From the NCBI RefSeq assembly GCF_013372625.1, contig NZ_JABXFD010000380.1, positions 1-39,008 on the forward strand: a stretch of DNA of 39,008 bases. Direction: 5' to 3'. Shown here one piece after another: positions 1-10,021 of the stretch; the first letter of the stretch is position 1, and every line of letters starts with the position of its first letter. A model generated the notes under the pieces. It had not been told where the DNA came from. It worked only from the letters and a program-made list of their open reading frames with translations, and searched no databases. Source of the stretch: Actinomadura sp. BRA 177 (lineage in GTDB: Bacteria; Actinomycetota; Actinomycetes; Streptosporangiales; Streptosporangiaceae). A program made the position numbers and the translations under genes.

Positions 1-2
1 CC

Positions 3-179
3 TCGCAGGGGTGCTCGGCGTGCGGCCACATCAACAAGAAGAACCGGCCCGACCAGGCCACCTTCAAGTGCACGTCGTGCGGCTTCGCTGAGCACGCCGA
101 CGTCAACGCAGCCCGCAACATCGCCGCCCGCGGCGCAGCGGGCTGGGCAGTGAGTCACGCTGCCGACGACGCAGCCTGA
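3..179 (+). CDS. tnpB: TnpB (IS200/IS605 OrfB) transposon nuclease, 3' end only
   Basis: This is the last 58 codons of a gene that begins before the window. The frame shows a four-cysteine zinc ribbon (CSAC, then CTSC about 17 residues later) followed by the HADVNAARNI motif. In the TnpB family that motif carries the third catalytic Asp of the RuvC nuclease domain. TnpB is the RNA-guided DNA nuclease carried by IS200/IS605 elements. The visible part is intact up to its stop, so the copy could be functional, but most of the protein lies outside the window. No tnpA transposase is visible on this side. Confidence 0.88.
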   Translation, partial: SQGCSACGHINKKNRPDQATFKCTSCGFAEHADVNAARNIAARGAAGWAVSHAADDAA

Positions 180-220
180 CACCCACCCACCAGGTGAGAC
201 AGCCAGAGCCGCAAGCTCGA
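180..220 (+). mobile_element. Probable right end of the IS200/IS605 element, with hairpin
   Basis: Directly after the tnpB stop there is a short hairpin, GAGC-CGCAA-GCTC (206-218). Elements of this family end in small subterminal hairpins, and the 3' end of the tnpB transcript, covering the right end, forms the guide (omega) RNA. The exact element boundary cannot be fixed without the left end or an empty site. The RNA reading is inferred from family knowledge. Confidence 0.45.
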
Positions 221-429
221 CCTGCCACGTCAGGGCCGAGAAGCTGACGACGGTGCCGACCGTCCGGACGCCGGGCGCCGAGATCTCTACCAAGGCGACG
301 TTCGTCATCGAGGACCGTGTTCCCGGCGTCAACCAGACATACCTGCGCCCCTACGCGCAGGCGAAGATGTCGGCGCAGACGGAGCGGGAGCTGATCCAGC
401 AGACCATCGACAACGAGACCCAGCCCTGA
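190..429 (+). pseudogene. Unrecognised C-terminal gene fragment next to the IS end
   Basis: One frame runs open across the presumed IS end to a TGA at 427-429. From about position 232 it reads like real protein (AEKLTTVPTVRTPGAEISTK, then later VPGVNQTYLRPYAQAKMSAQ) and ends DNETQP. It lacks a convincing start and ribosome binding site and is far too short for a typical domain. It is therefore probably the 3' remnant of a gene cut by the transposon. A GTG at 253 could start a 58-codon product. I do not recognise the family. Confidence 0.35.
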
Positions 430-467
430 CCTGACACGCGCGGACGGAGCACGGCGCGCCGATGAAG

Positions 468-496
468 CCCGGTGCCGGACATGCCCCGGCACCGGG
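468..496. terminator. Bidirectional hairpin terminator
   Basis: A perfect 11-bp stem (CCCGGTGCCGG, 468-478, pairing with 486-496) encloses a 7-nt loop. It lies between the end of the truncated plus-strand frame (429) and the end of the minus-strand ligase gene (577). It has no T-tract, as is usual for actinomycete terminators. Confidence 0.6.
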
Positions 497-576
497 TCGG
501 CGCCAGATCGTCTACGGCAGTACCCGCCGAACCCCGGACGCGCGCCGCAGCAGGGGCACGGGAAGGCGCGGCAGCC

Positions 577-1668
577 TCAGCGGTCGGCGCGCGCCTTTGT
601 GGCCGAGCCGGTGAAAATGTCGTCCAGGTCATAGGCCACGGGCACCTCAAGTTGCTCGTAGGTGCAGGACTCCGGGGTCCGGTCGGGGCGCCAGTTGCGG
701 AAGCGGGCGGTGTGCCGGAAGCGGGCGCCCTCCATCGCCTCGTACGCCACCTCCACGACCAGGTCGGGACGGAGCGGAACCCAGCTGAGGTCCTTCTTGC
801 CCGTCCAGCGGGAGACGGCCCCGGGCATCCGGTCGACGGTCGCCTCGGTCTGGTTCGCCCACTCTGACCATGGATGCTCCGAGAGGTCCTCCAGCCGGTA
901 CGGCTGCAGCTCCTCGACCAGTTCGGCGCGGCGCTCCATCGTGAACGAGGCCGCGACCCCGACGTGCTGGAGCTTGCCCTCGGAGTTGTAGAGCCCGAGC
1001 AGCAGCGACCCCACGATGGGGCCGGACTTGTGCCAGCGGAAGCCCGCCACCACGCAGTCGCAGGTCCGCTCGTGCTTGACCTTGAACAGGACGCGCTTGT
1101 CGGGCTCGTACACGGTGTCGCGCGGCTTGGCGATGACGCCGTCCAGCCCGGCTCCCTCGAATTCGTCGAACCAGCGCAGCGCCAGCTCGTAGGAGTCGGA
1201 CGCCGGCGTGACGTGCACGGGCGCCTTCACCCCGGCCAGCGTGTCGACGAGCCGCTGCCGCCGTTCGCCGAGCGGCACCTCCAGCAGCGACTCGTCGCCG
1301 AGCGCCAGCAGGTCGAACGCGATGAACGACGCGGGCGTCTCCTCCGACAGCAGCTTGATCCGGGACGCGGCCGGGTGGATGCGCTGCTGGAGGCCGTCGA
1401 AGTCGAGGCGCGTCCCCTTCGGCAGCACGATCTCGCCGTCGACCACGCACCGCTCGGGCAGTTCGCGCTTCACCGCCTCGACCACCTCGGGGAAGTAGCG
1501 GGTGAGCGGCTTCTTGCCGCGGCTGGACAGCTCCACCTCGTCGCCGTCGCGGAACACGATGCAGCGGAAGCCGTCCCACTTCGGCTCGTACAGCAGGTCG
1601 CCCTTGGGCATGGTCTTGACCGCCTTGGCCAGCATCGGCGGCAGCGGCGGGCTGATCGGCAGGTCCAT
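577..1668 (-). CDS. ligC: ATP-dependent DNA ligase, LigC-like
   Basis: The 363-residue protein has the nucleotidyltransferase motifs of ATP-dependent DNA ligases. Motif I is EPKWDGFR with the adenylated lysine at K30. Motif III is FIAFDLL, motif IV is DGVIAKP, and motif V is FKVKHERTCDC. An OB-fold region with the SGPIVGSLLLGLY segment follows. Length and architecture fit the stand-alone LigC ligases of mycobacteria and other actinomycetes. Those act as backup ligases in end joining and base-excision repair, and lack the polymerase and nuclease domains of LigD. The gene is monocistronic here, and no ku gene is visible. The ATG at 1668 gives a normal N-terminus (MDLPISPPLPPMLAKA). Confidence 0.9.
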   Translation of the reverse strand: MDLPISPPLPPMLAKAVKTMPKGDLLYEPKWDGFRCIVFRDGDEVELSSRGKKPLTRYFPEVVEAVKRELPERCVVDGEIVLPKGTRLDFDGLQQRIHPAASRIKLLSEETPASFIAFDLLALGDESLLEVPLGERRQRLVDTLAGVKAPVHVTPASDSYELALRWFDEFEGAGLDGVIAKPRDTVYEPDKRVLFKVKHERTCDCVVAGFRWHKSGPIVGSLLLGLYNSEGKLQHVGVAASFTMERRAELVEELQPYRLEDLSEHPWSEWANQTEATVDRMPGAVSRWTGKKDLSWVPLRPDLVVEVAYEAMEGARFRHTARFRNWRPDRTPESCTYEQLEVPVAYDLDDIFTGSATKARADR

Positions 1669-1730
1669 CCCGCCATCTTGCTCCCCGGCACCGACAGAAC
1701 GCCATCCCGGGGTCCGATAACGTGCAGGTC

Positions 1731-2429
1731 ATGCGCCGTCTGCTGCCCGAGCCCGCCGCCGGCGTCGACCCCTACGAGACCTACGGCGACCTGCCCGGGC
1801 TGCGGCTCAACATGGTCATGAGCGTGGACGGTTCCGTCACCGACGCCGAAGGCTGGACGGACGGTCTCGGCGGCGACGCCGACTTCCGCGTCTTCCGGGC
1901 CCTGCGCGCATTGACCGACGCGATCCTCGTAGGTGCCGGGACAGTCCGCACAGGGCGCCTTGGTCCCGCCCGCCTAAGCCACACTCTGCGCGCGCGCCGC
2001 CAACGACCGCCCGCACCCACCATCGTGGTGAGCCGCTCACTCGACCTCGATTGGACGCTCCCGCTGTTCACCGAGGCCGAAACACCCACCATCGTGGTGA
2101 CGTCCCAGAGCAACCGGAAGAAGGCACCAAGCCACATCGAGGTCGTCGCAGAAGGCGAAGACGACGTCGACCTCCCCGCCGCTATCAAGACCCTCCGCGA
2201 AGACCTCGGCTACGAGCATCTCCTTTGCGAAGGAGGCCCCACCCTGGCGACAGCGCTGATCCGCGCGTCCCTAGTGGACGAGCTATGCCTCAGCATCGCC
2301 CCGACGCTGCTCGGAGGCCCCCGCCACACCCGCCTCCTAGACGGCCTGGACGCCGAGGTACCGCTCGAACCGACGTCCCTCTACACCGACGAGGGCGTGC
2401 TGTTCGTCCGCTACCTGTTGCGGGTGTAG
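1731..2429 (+). CDS. RibD C-terminal-domain (pyrimidine/dihydrofolate) reductase family protein
   Basis: The product is about 232 residues and matches the reductase domain of RibD. It has GLRLNMVMSVDGSVTDAEG near the start, DAILVGAGTVRTGRLGP as the nucleotide-binding segment, and LLCEGGPTLATALI near the C-terminus. RibD reductases use NADPH to reduce the ribosyl group of the riboflavin precursor, but stand-alone copies are widespread and their substrates are often unknown. There is no deaminase domain and no other rib gene nearby, so riboflavin synthesis cannot be assumed. A GTG at 1722 is an alternative start three codons upstream; neither has a strong ribosome binding site. The 3' end overlaps the convergent paralogue by 19 bp. 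Confidence 0.8.
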   Translation: MRRLLPEPAAGVDPYETYGDLPGLRLNMVMSVDGSVTDAEGWTDGLGGDADFRVFRALRALTDAILVGAGTVRTGRLGPARLSHTLRARRQRPPAPTIVVSRSLDLDWTLPLFTEAETPTIVVTSQSNRKKAPSHIEVVAEGEDDVDLPAAIKTLREDLGYEHLLCEGGPTLATALIRASLVDELCLSIAPTLLGGPRHTRLLDGLDAEVPLEPTSLYTDEGVLFVRYLLRV

Positions 2430-3130
2430 CGGAGGAAGAGGAACTCCTCGTCCTGGAACGCGTGGGCGAGCTTCATCTCCGGCGGAACGGGCACCGGTGG
2501 CCCGTTCACGATCCGCATCGCGTGCCCGCCGAGCAGCGTCGGGCTCAGCGTGAGGCACAACTCGTCCAGCAGGCCGGCGGCGACCACCTGGGCGAGGACG
2601 CCCGGACCGCCTTCGCACAGGAGGCGCTTGTGGCCGCGGGCGGCCAGCTCCTGGACGGCGACGGAGAAGTCGAGCGAGTCCTTCCCGGCGATGATGACGT
2701 CGGCGTGCTCCCGTGCGGCCTTGAGCCGTACCGGGTCGGCGGTCGCGGTGGCCAGCACGATCGTCGGGACCTGCGCCGCGGTGAAGATCGGCGCGTCGAA
2801 GTCCAGGTCGAGGGTGCGGGACACGATCGCGATCGGCGGCACGGGCGTCCGCCCGTCCCGCACGCCGTCCCAGCCGTCGCTGGGCTTGACCGGCCCGTAG
2901 CCCTCGGCCCGCACGGTGCCCGCGCCGACGATGACCACGTCGGCGAGCCCGCGCAGCAGCAGGAACAGGTGCCGGTCGGCGGCGTTGCCGAGGCCGCCGC
3001 TGCGCTCGTCGCGCTGCGCCGCGCCGTCCAGGCTGGCGACCATGTTCGCCCGCATCCAGGTGGTCCCGGCCGGATACGCGTACCGCTCGACGAGGTCGAC
3101 CTCGCCGGGCTCCGCAGAGAGAGTCCGCAT
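2411..3130 (-). CDS. RibD C-terminal-domain reductase family protein, paralogue
   Basis: This 239-residue reductase is of the same family as its convergent neighbour. It shows WMRANMVASLDGAAQRD, DVVIVGAGTVRAEGYGP and RLLCEGGPGVLAQVV, which align with the equivalent segments of the other copy. It is therefore a diverged paralogue rather than a recent duplicate. The ATG at 3130 follows a purine-rich GAGAGATCT. Its end runs 19 bp into the end of the plus-strand copy, so the two transcripts are complementary at their 3' ends. Its substrate is unknown; a pyrimidine or dihydrofolate-like reductase activity is inferred from the family. Confidence 0.82.
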   Translation of the reverse strand: MRTLSAEPGEVDLVERYAYPAGTTWMRANMVASLDGAAQRDERSGGLGNAADRHLFLLLRGLADVVIVGAGTVRAEGYGPVKPSDGWDGVRDGRTPVPPIAIVSRTLDLDFDAPIFTAAQVPTIVLATATADPVRLKAAREHADVIIAGKDSLDFSVAVQELAARGHKRLLCEGGPGVLAQVVAAGLLDELCLTLSPTLLGGHAMRIVNGPPVPVPPEMKLAHAFQDEEFLFLRYTRNR

Positions 3131-3277
3131 AGATCTCTCAAGCTACTGCACGTTTCGTTCGACCGGTCGGATAACAGACTGTGCATCAATCTGTACGAAT
3201 CCGTCATGGCGGGAGCGTCCGGCGGCGACACTTGCCCTCGGGGGACGGGGAGCACAAGTGCACAGAAGGGAGCGGGG

Positions 3278-3675
3278 GTGGAGTACGCGGCATTGGGCGC
3301 GTGGGTCCTCGCCGCCGTCGCGGGCGGCTACCTGCTGGTCATCTGGATCGTGAACGGGGGACGTTCGACGAAGGTGACGCGGTTTCCGATCCTGGTCGTG
3401 GTGGGGCATCCGCTGGCGGCCGCCGGCGGCCTCGCCGTCTGGGTCGCCTACCTGGTCACCGGGAACGCCGGCTACGCGTGGGCGGCGTTCGCGGCCCTGC
3501 TGGTGGTCGTGCTGCAGGGCTTCATGCTGTTCACCCGCTGGCTCGTCGGCGGCGGCGGCCGCCACGCCCGCGGCGCGGAACAGGCGTTCCCGGCCGCCGC
3601 GGTCGCCGTCCACGGCGCGGTGGCGGTCACCACGGTCGTCCTGGTCTTCCTCACCGCCATCCAGGTGACCCGCGC

Positions 3676-3679
<4 letters not shown>
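3278..3679 (+). CDS. Small integral membrane protein, unknown function
   Basis: The 133-residue product has four hydrophobic segments: GAWVLAAVAGGYLLVIWIV, then HPLAAAGGLAVWVAYLVT, then AWAAFAALLVVVLQGFMLF, and a last one near the C-terminus (HGAVAVTTVVLVFLTA). I chose the GTG at 3278 because AGAAGGGAG sits just upstream; the open frame extends much further back but with shadow-like composition. The stop overlaps the end of the convergent glgX by 4 bp. The HP in the second segment and the four-helix plan resemble small actinomycete membrane proteins of unassigned role. No catalytic motif is visible. Confidence 0.7.
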
Positions 3680-5769
<2,090 letters not shown>

Positions 5770-5854
5770 GCTCTCCCCTCCCGGCCGATTCCCCTGCCCG
5801 TAGATTGTCGCCTACCGCCGGGCCTGGTGCGCGCCACGGCCCGCCACAGGAGTG

Positions 5855-6427
5855 TCACGGCGGCGGCGGGCGCCAGACGATCTCGTCGTCGCTGGTCTCG
5901 CCGGTGGGGCGCAGGCCGGTCTTGGCGGCGACGGCGGCGGACGCGCGGTTGTCCGGGTGGATCGTCGCGACGACGGTCCCGATCCCGTGCGCGCGGAGCC
6001 AGTCCAGCAGGGCGCGGGCGGCCTCGGTGGCGAAGCCGAACCCCTGGTAAGGCATGCCGATGACCCAGGCGACGGAGGCGGTGTGCCGCGGCGGCCCCGG
6101 CGTGACCGTCGACCCGGCGGACGCGGGGCCCACGGTGAAGCCGGGGGCCGCGGGCGTGACCGTCGCCTGCACGTAGCCGACGGCCTGTCCGTCCCGGACG
6201 CGGCGGACGATCCAGTTCAGCCAGCCCTCCTGGTGGAACGGCGCCGGGCCCGCGACCAGGTGCGCGTACCGGGCGCGCAGCTCGTCCAGGGTGAGGGGCT
6301 CGCCGCCGATGTGGCGGTGCAGGCGCGGGTCGTCCAGGACGGGCGCCATCTCGTCCGCGTGGTGGACCGCCAGCGGCTCCAGGACGAGGCGCTGGGTACG
6401 GATGGTCTCCGCGAGCGGCCCGTACAC
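5855..6427 (-). CDS. GNAT family N-acetyltransferase
   Basis: The 190-residue product has the RimJ/RimL-type GNAT layout. It opens with IRTQRLVLEPLAVHHADEM, then an acceptor-domain helix, and then VGYVQATVTP. The acetyl-CoA-binding core GMPYQGFGFATEAARALLDW follows, with a final strand carrying ASAAVAAKTGLRPTG. Such enzymes acetylate small molecules or protein N-termini; the substrate cannot be read from sequence. The GTG at 6427 is the only start that keeps the first strand, although its ribosome binding site is weak. The DUF4262 gene lies 24 bp upstream on the same strand, so the two are probably cotranscribed. Confidence 0.85.
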   Translation of the reverse strand: MYGPLAETIRTQRLVLEPLAVHHADEMAPVLDDPRLHRHIGGEPLTLDELRARYAHLVAGPAPFHQEGWLNWIVRRVRDGQAVGYVQATVTPAAPGFTVGPASAGSTVTPGPPRHTASVAWVIGMPYQGFGFATEAARALLDWLRAHGIGTVVATIHPDNRASAAVAAKTGLRPTGETSDDEIVWRPPPP

Positions 6428-6451
6428 CCGATGATCGTATGCCTTGGAAGT

Positions 6452-7000
6452 TCAGAGGCGCCGCGTCCAGACGCCGATGGGGTGCTGCTTCGGGTTGAGC
6501 CACAGCCAGGGCTGGGCGTGCCGGAACGACAGGTCGGTGCCCGGCTGCCAGGGGAACAGGCCGTGCCGGTTGGGCCAGACGACCTGGAGGACCGGCAGCG
6601 GCGGACGCCGGTAGAACGCGACGGCGCCGGGGAGCAGCCCGTCGTACCAGAGCGGGTCGACGTCCCGGAACGCGGCCTGCTGCCCCCGGACGACGCCGTC
6701 GCGGCGTTCGCCGTCGGCCGGGGCGTTCCCCTCGGCGGCCTGCTTGCCGAGCGCGTTGAGGACCTCCTCGGTCTCGTACACGTCGCCGCCGAACATCGCC
6801 AGCTCGGGCACCCGGTGGCTGTGCCACAGGCCGATCGTGTACGCCCACCCGGGCCCGTCGGTGTCCGGCTGCACGAGGACGACGCTCCACCCGTACTGGG
6901 TGATGTGCACGATGGTGCGCAGCTGGAAGTTGTCCAGGCGGTCGCGGTCGCCGTAGTCACTGCAGATCACGCAGGTGCACGAGGGGCGGTCGCCGGACAT
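6452..7000 (-). CDS. DUF4262 domain protein
   Basis: The 182-residue protein matches the DUF4262 pattern: GWSVVLVQPDTDGPGWAYTI followed by GLWHSHRVPELAMFG. An N-terminal cysteine cluster, CTCVICSDYGD, could bind a metal. A second conserved stretch, PLPVLQVVWPNRHGLFPWQ, lies near the C-terminus. The function of this family is not established. The ATG is preceded by GAGGG. It is the first gene of a likely minus-strand unit with the acetyltransferase, and possibly glgX. The 253-bp gap to the divergent methyltransferase holds only GC-rich sequence and an AT-rich patch at 7188-7196. Confidence 0.8.
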   Translation of the reverse strand: MSGDRPSCTCVICSDYGDRDRLDNFQLRTIVHITQYGWSVVLVQPDTDGPGWAYTIGLWHSHRVPELAMFGGDVYETEEVLNALGKQAAEGNAPADGERRDGVVRGQQAAFRDVDPLWYDGLLPGAVAFYRRPPLPVLQVVWPNRHGLFPWQPGTDLSFRHAQPWLWLNPKQHPIGVWTRRL

Positions 7001-7253
7001 GACCCTCAGTTTACGATCTATCGACCCTCGGTCGGCGGGCGCGTCCCCCCGAGCGGACGGTCACCGGAACACGCCGCCGTCGCGCGGCCCGGCCGCGTCC
7101 CCGGCGCCGCGCCGCGACCCGCCCGGCCGCCGGATGGACATTTCGTCGCTGTTCGCCGGTCATCGCCAAAACGGCAGGAGAATGGCCTATTTTATGCGGA
7201 ACGACGTCCATATCGCGCGGGGCAGCCCGCGGCCGTGACCGGAAGGGGCCCCC

Positions 7254-8042
7254 ATGGCCGAGACCGTCGACCCCGCAACCGTCGAGTCCGAGGTTCCGCA
7301 CGCGGCGCGGATCTGGAATTACTGGATGGGCGGCAAGGACAACTACGCGGCCGACCGCGCCGCCGGCGACGCCGTGGCCGAGGTGTACCCGCAGATCGTC
7401 ACGATGGCGCGGCTGTCCAGGCAGTTCCTCATTCGCGCGGTGAGCTTCCTGGCGGGCGAATGCGGCATCCGGCAGTTCATCGACATCGGGACCGGGCTGC
7501 CCACGATGCAGAACACCCACGAGGTCGCGCAGGGCATCGCGCCCGAGTCGCGGATCGTGTACGTCGACAACGACCCGCTCGTCCTGGTGCACGCCCGCGC
7601 CCTGCTGGGCAGCACCACCGGCGAGGGGTCCACGACCTACGTCCACGCCGACTACCACGAGCCCGACCGGATCCTCGCCGGCGCCCGCGAGACGCTCGAC
7701 TTCGACCAGCCGATCGCGGTCATGTTCATGGGCGTGCTCGGCTACGAGCCCGACCTCGCCGTGCTCCGCGCGATCGTCGGACGGGTGATGGACGCGACGC
7801 CGTCCGGCAGCCACCTGGTGCTGTGGGACGGCACCGACACCGGCTCGGAGGTCGTCGACGGCGCGGAGAAGCTCGTCGAGAGCGGCGGCGTCCCCTACGT
7901 CCTGCGCGGCCCCGACCAGCTCGCCCGCGCCTTCGAGGGCCTGGAGATGGTCGAGCCGGGTCTGGTGCCGATCAGCGAATGGCGTCCCGACATGACCCCG
8001 GTCCCGATCGACGCCTACGGCGCGGTGGCGCGCAAGGGCTGA
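7254..8042 (+). CDS. DUF574 (Methyltransf_19) SAM-dependent methyltransferase, copy 1
   Basis: The 262-residue protein has the hallmarks of the actinomycete DUF574 family: HAARIWNYWMGGKDNYAADR at the N-terminus, the SAM-binding loop FIDIGTGLPT (75-84), and VYVDNDP (102-108). A conserved VMFMGVLGY segment and a C-terminal EWRPD follow. Members occur in many copies in Streptomyces and relatives, and their methyl acceptors are mostly unknown. It is followed by a paralogue after a 155-bp gap that is relatively AT-rich and probably carries its own promoter. The start ATG follows GGAAGGGG. Confidence 0.88.
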   Translation: MAETVDPATVESEVPHAARIWNYWMGGKDNYAADRAAGDAVAEVYPQIVTMARLSRQFLIRAVSFLAGECGIRQFIDIGTGLPTMQNTHEVAQGIAPESRIVYVDNDPLVLVHARALLGSTTGEGSTTYVHADYHEPDRILAGARETLDFDQPIAVMFMGVLGYEPDLAVLRAIVGRVMDATPSGSHLVLWDGTDTGSEVVDGAEKLVESGGVPYVLRGPDQLARAFEGLEMVEPGLVPISEWRPDMTPVPIDAYGAVARKG

Positions 8043-8106
8043 CCGTAATTCGAATAAGTGTCAGGCAGAAAAACGGAATATTCGTGCTGAATCCGACATA
8101 GTCCGC

Positions 8107-8134
8107 TTGCCCGTGATCATCAAAGCATTACGCT
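8107..8134 (+). promoter_or_regulatory. Candidate promoter for the second DUF574-ABC operon
   Basis: TTGCCC (8107-8112) and TACGCT (8129-8134) are separated by 16 bp and lie about 60 bp before the start at 8198, in a locally AT-rich gap. The match to the housekeeping sigma-factor consensus is partial, so this is only a candidate. Confidence 0.25.
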
Positions 8135-8197
8135 ATGTCCCGCGTGCCGTCAACGCGCACGTGACCGTCGACGTCGACTCGGGGCAAAGGGACATTG

Positions 8198-8998
8198 GTG
8201 ACCGAACAGGATTTCACGCCGTACGAACCCGACGTGGACACCCCGAACGCGGCGCGGATGTACGACTACTACCTGGGCGGCAAGGACAACTACCCGGCCG
8301 ACCGGGAAGCGGCCCAGAAGATGATGGCGCTCGGGCCGAGCCGCGACATCTGCATCGCCAACCGGCGCTTCCTCGGACGCGCCGTCCGGCTCGCCGCGCA
8401 GCAGGGCATCGGGCAGTTCCTCGACCTGGGCACCGGCCTGCCGACGCAGGACAACGTGCACGAGGTCGCCAAGCGGGTGCGGCCCGACGCGCGCGTCGCC
8501 TACGTCGACTTCGACCCGGTGGTGCTGACCCACGCCCGCGCGCTGCGGACCATGGACGACACGACGGCCGTGGTCCAGGAGGACGTCCGGAACCCGGACC
8601 GGATCCTGGGGCACCCCGACGTGGTCCGGCTGATCGACTTCTCGCGGCCGGTCGCCGTGCTGTTCGTCGCCATCCTGCACTGCCTGACCGACGACGAGGA
8701 CCCGTGGAGCGTGGCCCGAGCCTTCGCCGAGCGCATGGCCCCGGGCAGCCTCCTGATCGTCACGCACCTGACCGACGACGCCCATCCCGAGGTGGGCGTG
8801 GCCGCACGCGAGGTGTACGACGACGCGAACGCGCCCCTCATCCACCGCGGCCACGCGGCGATCTCCCGGTTCTTCGACGGCTTCGAGCTGCTCGACCCGG
8901 GCGTGACGGTGGTGAACGAGTGGCGGCCCGACGACGCCGAGGACCGGGACCGTCCCGGCGGCGAGTGGTTCTACGTGGGAGTAGGTCGGAAACCATGA
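8198..8998 (+). CDS. DUF574 (Methyltransf_19) SAM-dependent methyltransferase, copy 2
   Basis: The 266-residue paralogue of the preceding gene shares NAARMYDYYLGGKDNYPADR, the SAM loop FLDLGTGLPTQDNVHEV, VAYVDFDPVVLTHARAL, and the C-terminal NEWRPDD. I chose GTG at 8198 because AAAGGGA lies 5 bp upstream; a TTG one codon earlier is possible. Its TGA overlaps the ATG of the ABC binding-protein gene, so the methyltransferase and the importer are translationally coupled. This suggests the two act together, for example on an imported compound, but the acceptor is unknown. Confidence 0.88.
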   Translation: MTEQDFTPYEPDVDTPNAARMYDYYLGGKDNYPADREAAQKMMALGPSRDICIANRRFLGRAVRLAAQQGIGQFLDLGTGLPTQDNVHEVAKRVRPDARVAYVDFDPVVLTHARALRTMDDTTAVVQEDVRNPDRILGHPDVVRLIDFSRPVAVLFVAILHCLTDDEDPWSVARAFAERMAPGSLLIVTHLTDDAHPEVGVAAREVYDDANAPLIHRGHAAISRFFDGFELLDPGVTVVNEWRPDDAEDRDRPGGEWFYVGVGRKP

Positions 8999-10011
8999 CG
9001 ACGCTTGCCCGCAGGAGACACTGGGCGACCCTCGCGGCGGGGCTCGTCCTGCTCGCCGGATGCGCCGACCCGGACGACGGCGGATCGTCCGACGGCGGCT
9101 CCAAGGCCGACGCCAAGAGCATCGCGTTCTTCGGCTTCGCCAAGGCCAACTCGTTCTCCGTGGCGACCTTCGAGGGCGTGCAGGAGCAGGCCGCCAAGGA
9201 GGGCGCGAAGGCGGAGTTCCTCGACTCCAACTTCGACGCGCAGGCCCAGGTCCGCCAGCTCCAGGACGCCATCACCTCCAAGCGGTACGGGGTGTTCGTC
9301 CTCCAGGCCAACGACGGGACCGCCGTCGTTCCCGCCGTGCGCGAGGCCGTCCGCAACGGCATCGCGGTCGTGGTCGAGTTCACCCCCGTCGGGACCCGCT
9401 ACGACACCGCCGACCCGCAGGTCCCCGGGACGGTGTCGCTGGTGGACGTGCCCACCCGCAACGGCGAGCGGCTCGGCAAGCTCGGCGCCGGCGCCTGCGA
9501 GAAGGTCAAGGACGACCCGTGCGAGGTCGCCTACTTCGAGGGCCTGAAGACGCTGCCGCTCGACAACGCGCGCACCGGCGCGGTCGTGAAGACGCTGAAG
9601 GCCGCGTCCGGGGTGAAGGTCGTCGCGCAGATCGAGGGCGGCTACACCAAGGACTCGGGCCGGAAGGCCATGCAGGACCTGCTGCAGGCCCATCCCGGTG
9701 TGGACGTGGTCATCGGGTCGTCGCAGGCCCTGTTCGGCGCCGAGAAGGTCGCGAAGGGCAAGGACATCAAGTACGTCGGCAACGGCGCCTCCCGGCAGGC
9801 GGTCGCCGCCGTCCGCGAGGGCCGCTGGTACGGCATCCCGTACCTGCCCGTGAAGACCGCGGGTGCCAAGGCGGCCGAACTGGGGCTGGCCAAGGCGCGC
9901 GGCGAGAACGTCCCCGCGTCGACCGACCTGTCGTCGCTCGTCCCGAACGAGGGTCTGCTCACCAAGGACCGGGTCGCCTCCTCTGGGATCACCGGCGAAT
10001 ACGACGAATAG
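8995..10011 (+). CDS. Sugar-type ABC transporter substrate-binding lipoprotein (importer 1)
   Basis: The 338-residue product has a lipoprotein signal: basic residues to R8, a hydrophobic stretch, and the lipobox LLAGC with acylated C23. A Ser/Gly/Asp-rich linker follows. The rest is a type 1 periplasmic-binding fold of the ribose/galactose class, with FFGFAKANSFSVATFEGVQE at the start and QDAITSKRYGVFVLQANDGT further on. GYTKDSGRKAMQDLLQ and DVVIGSSQALFGAEKV come later. It captures a solute outside the membrane for the ATPase and permease encoded next. The ligand cannot be read. It overlaps the upstream methyltransferase by 4 bp and is 10 bp from the ATPase gene. Confidence 0.9.
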   Translation: MTTLARRRHWATLAAGLVLLAGCADPDDGGSSDGGSKADAKSIAFFGFAKANSFSVATFEGVQEQAAKEGAKAEFLDSNFDAQAQVRQLQDAITSKRYGVFVLQANDGTAVVPAVREAVRNGIAVVVEFTPVGTRYDTADPQVPGTVSLVDVPTRNGERLGKLGAGACEKVKDDPCEVAYFEGLKTLPLDNARTGAVVKTLKAASGVKVVAQIEGGYTKDSGRKAMQDLLQAHPGVDVVIGSSQALFGAEKVAKGKDIKYVGNGASRQAVAAVREGRWYGIPYLPVKTAGAKAAELGLAKARGENVPASTDLSSLVPNEGLLTKDRVASSGITGEYDE

Positions 10012-10021
10012 CGGCGGCGCC

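Noticed and set aside
2051..3277. N-terminal extension of the small membrane protein
   Set aside because: The upstream part is antisense to one reductase gene and out of frame with the other. The GTG at 3278 has a ribosome binding site.
5852..8101. A 749-codon plus-strand frame spanning several genes
   Set aside because: It runs antisense to the acetyltransferase and DUF4262 genes and out of frame through the methyltransferase, with Arg/Pro-rich sequence and no recognisable domain.
7254..8998. Methyltransferase pair and neighbours as a secondary-metabolite cluster
   Set aside because: No polyketide synthase, nonribosomal peptide synthetase, terpene or ribosomal-peptide biosynthetic gene is present nearby. 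DUF574 genes are common outside such clusters.
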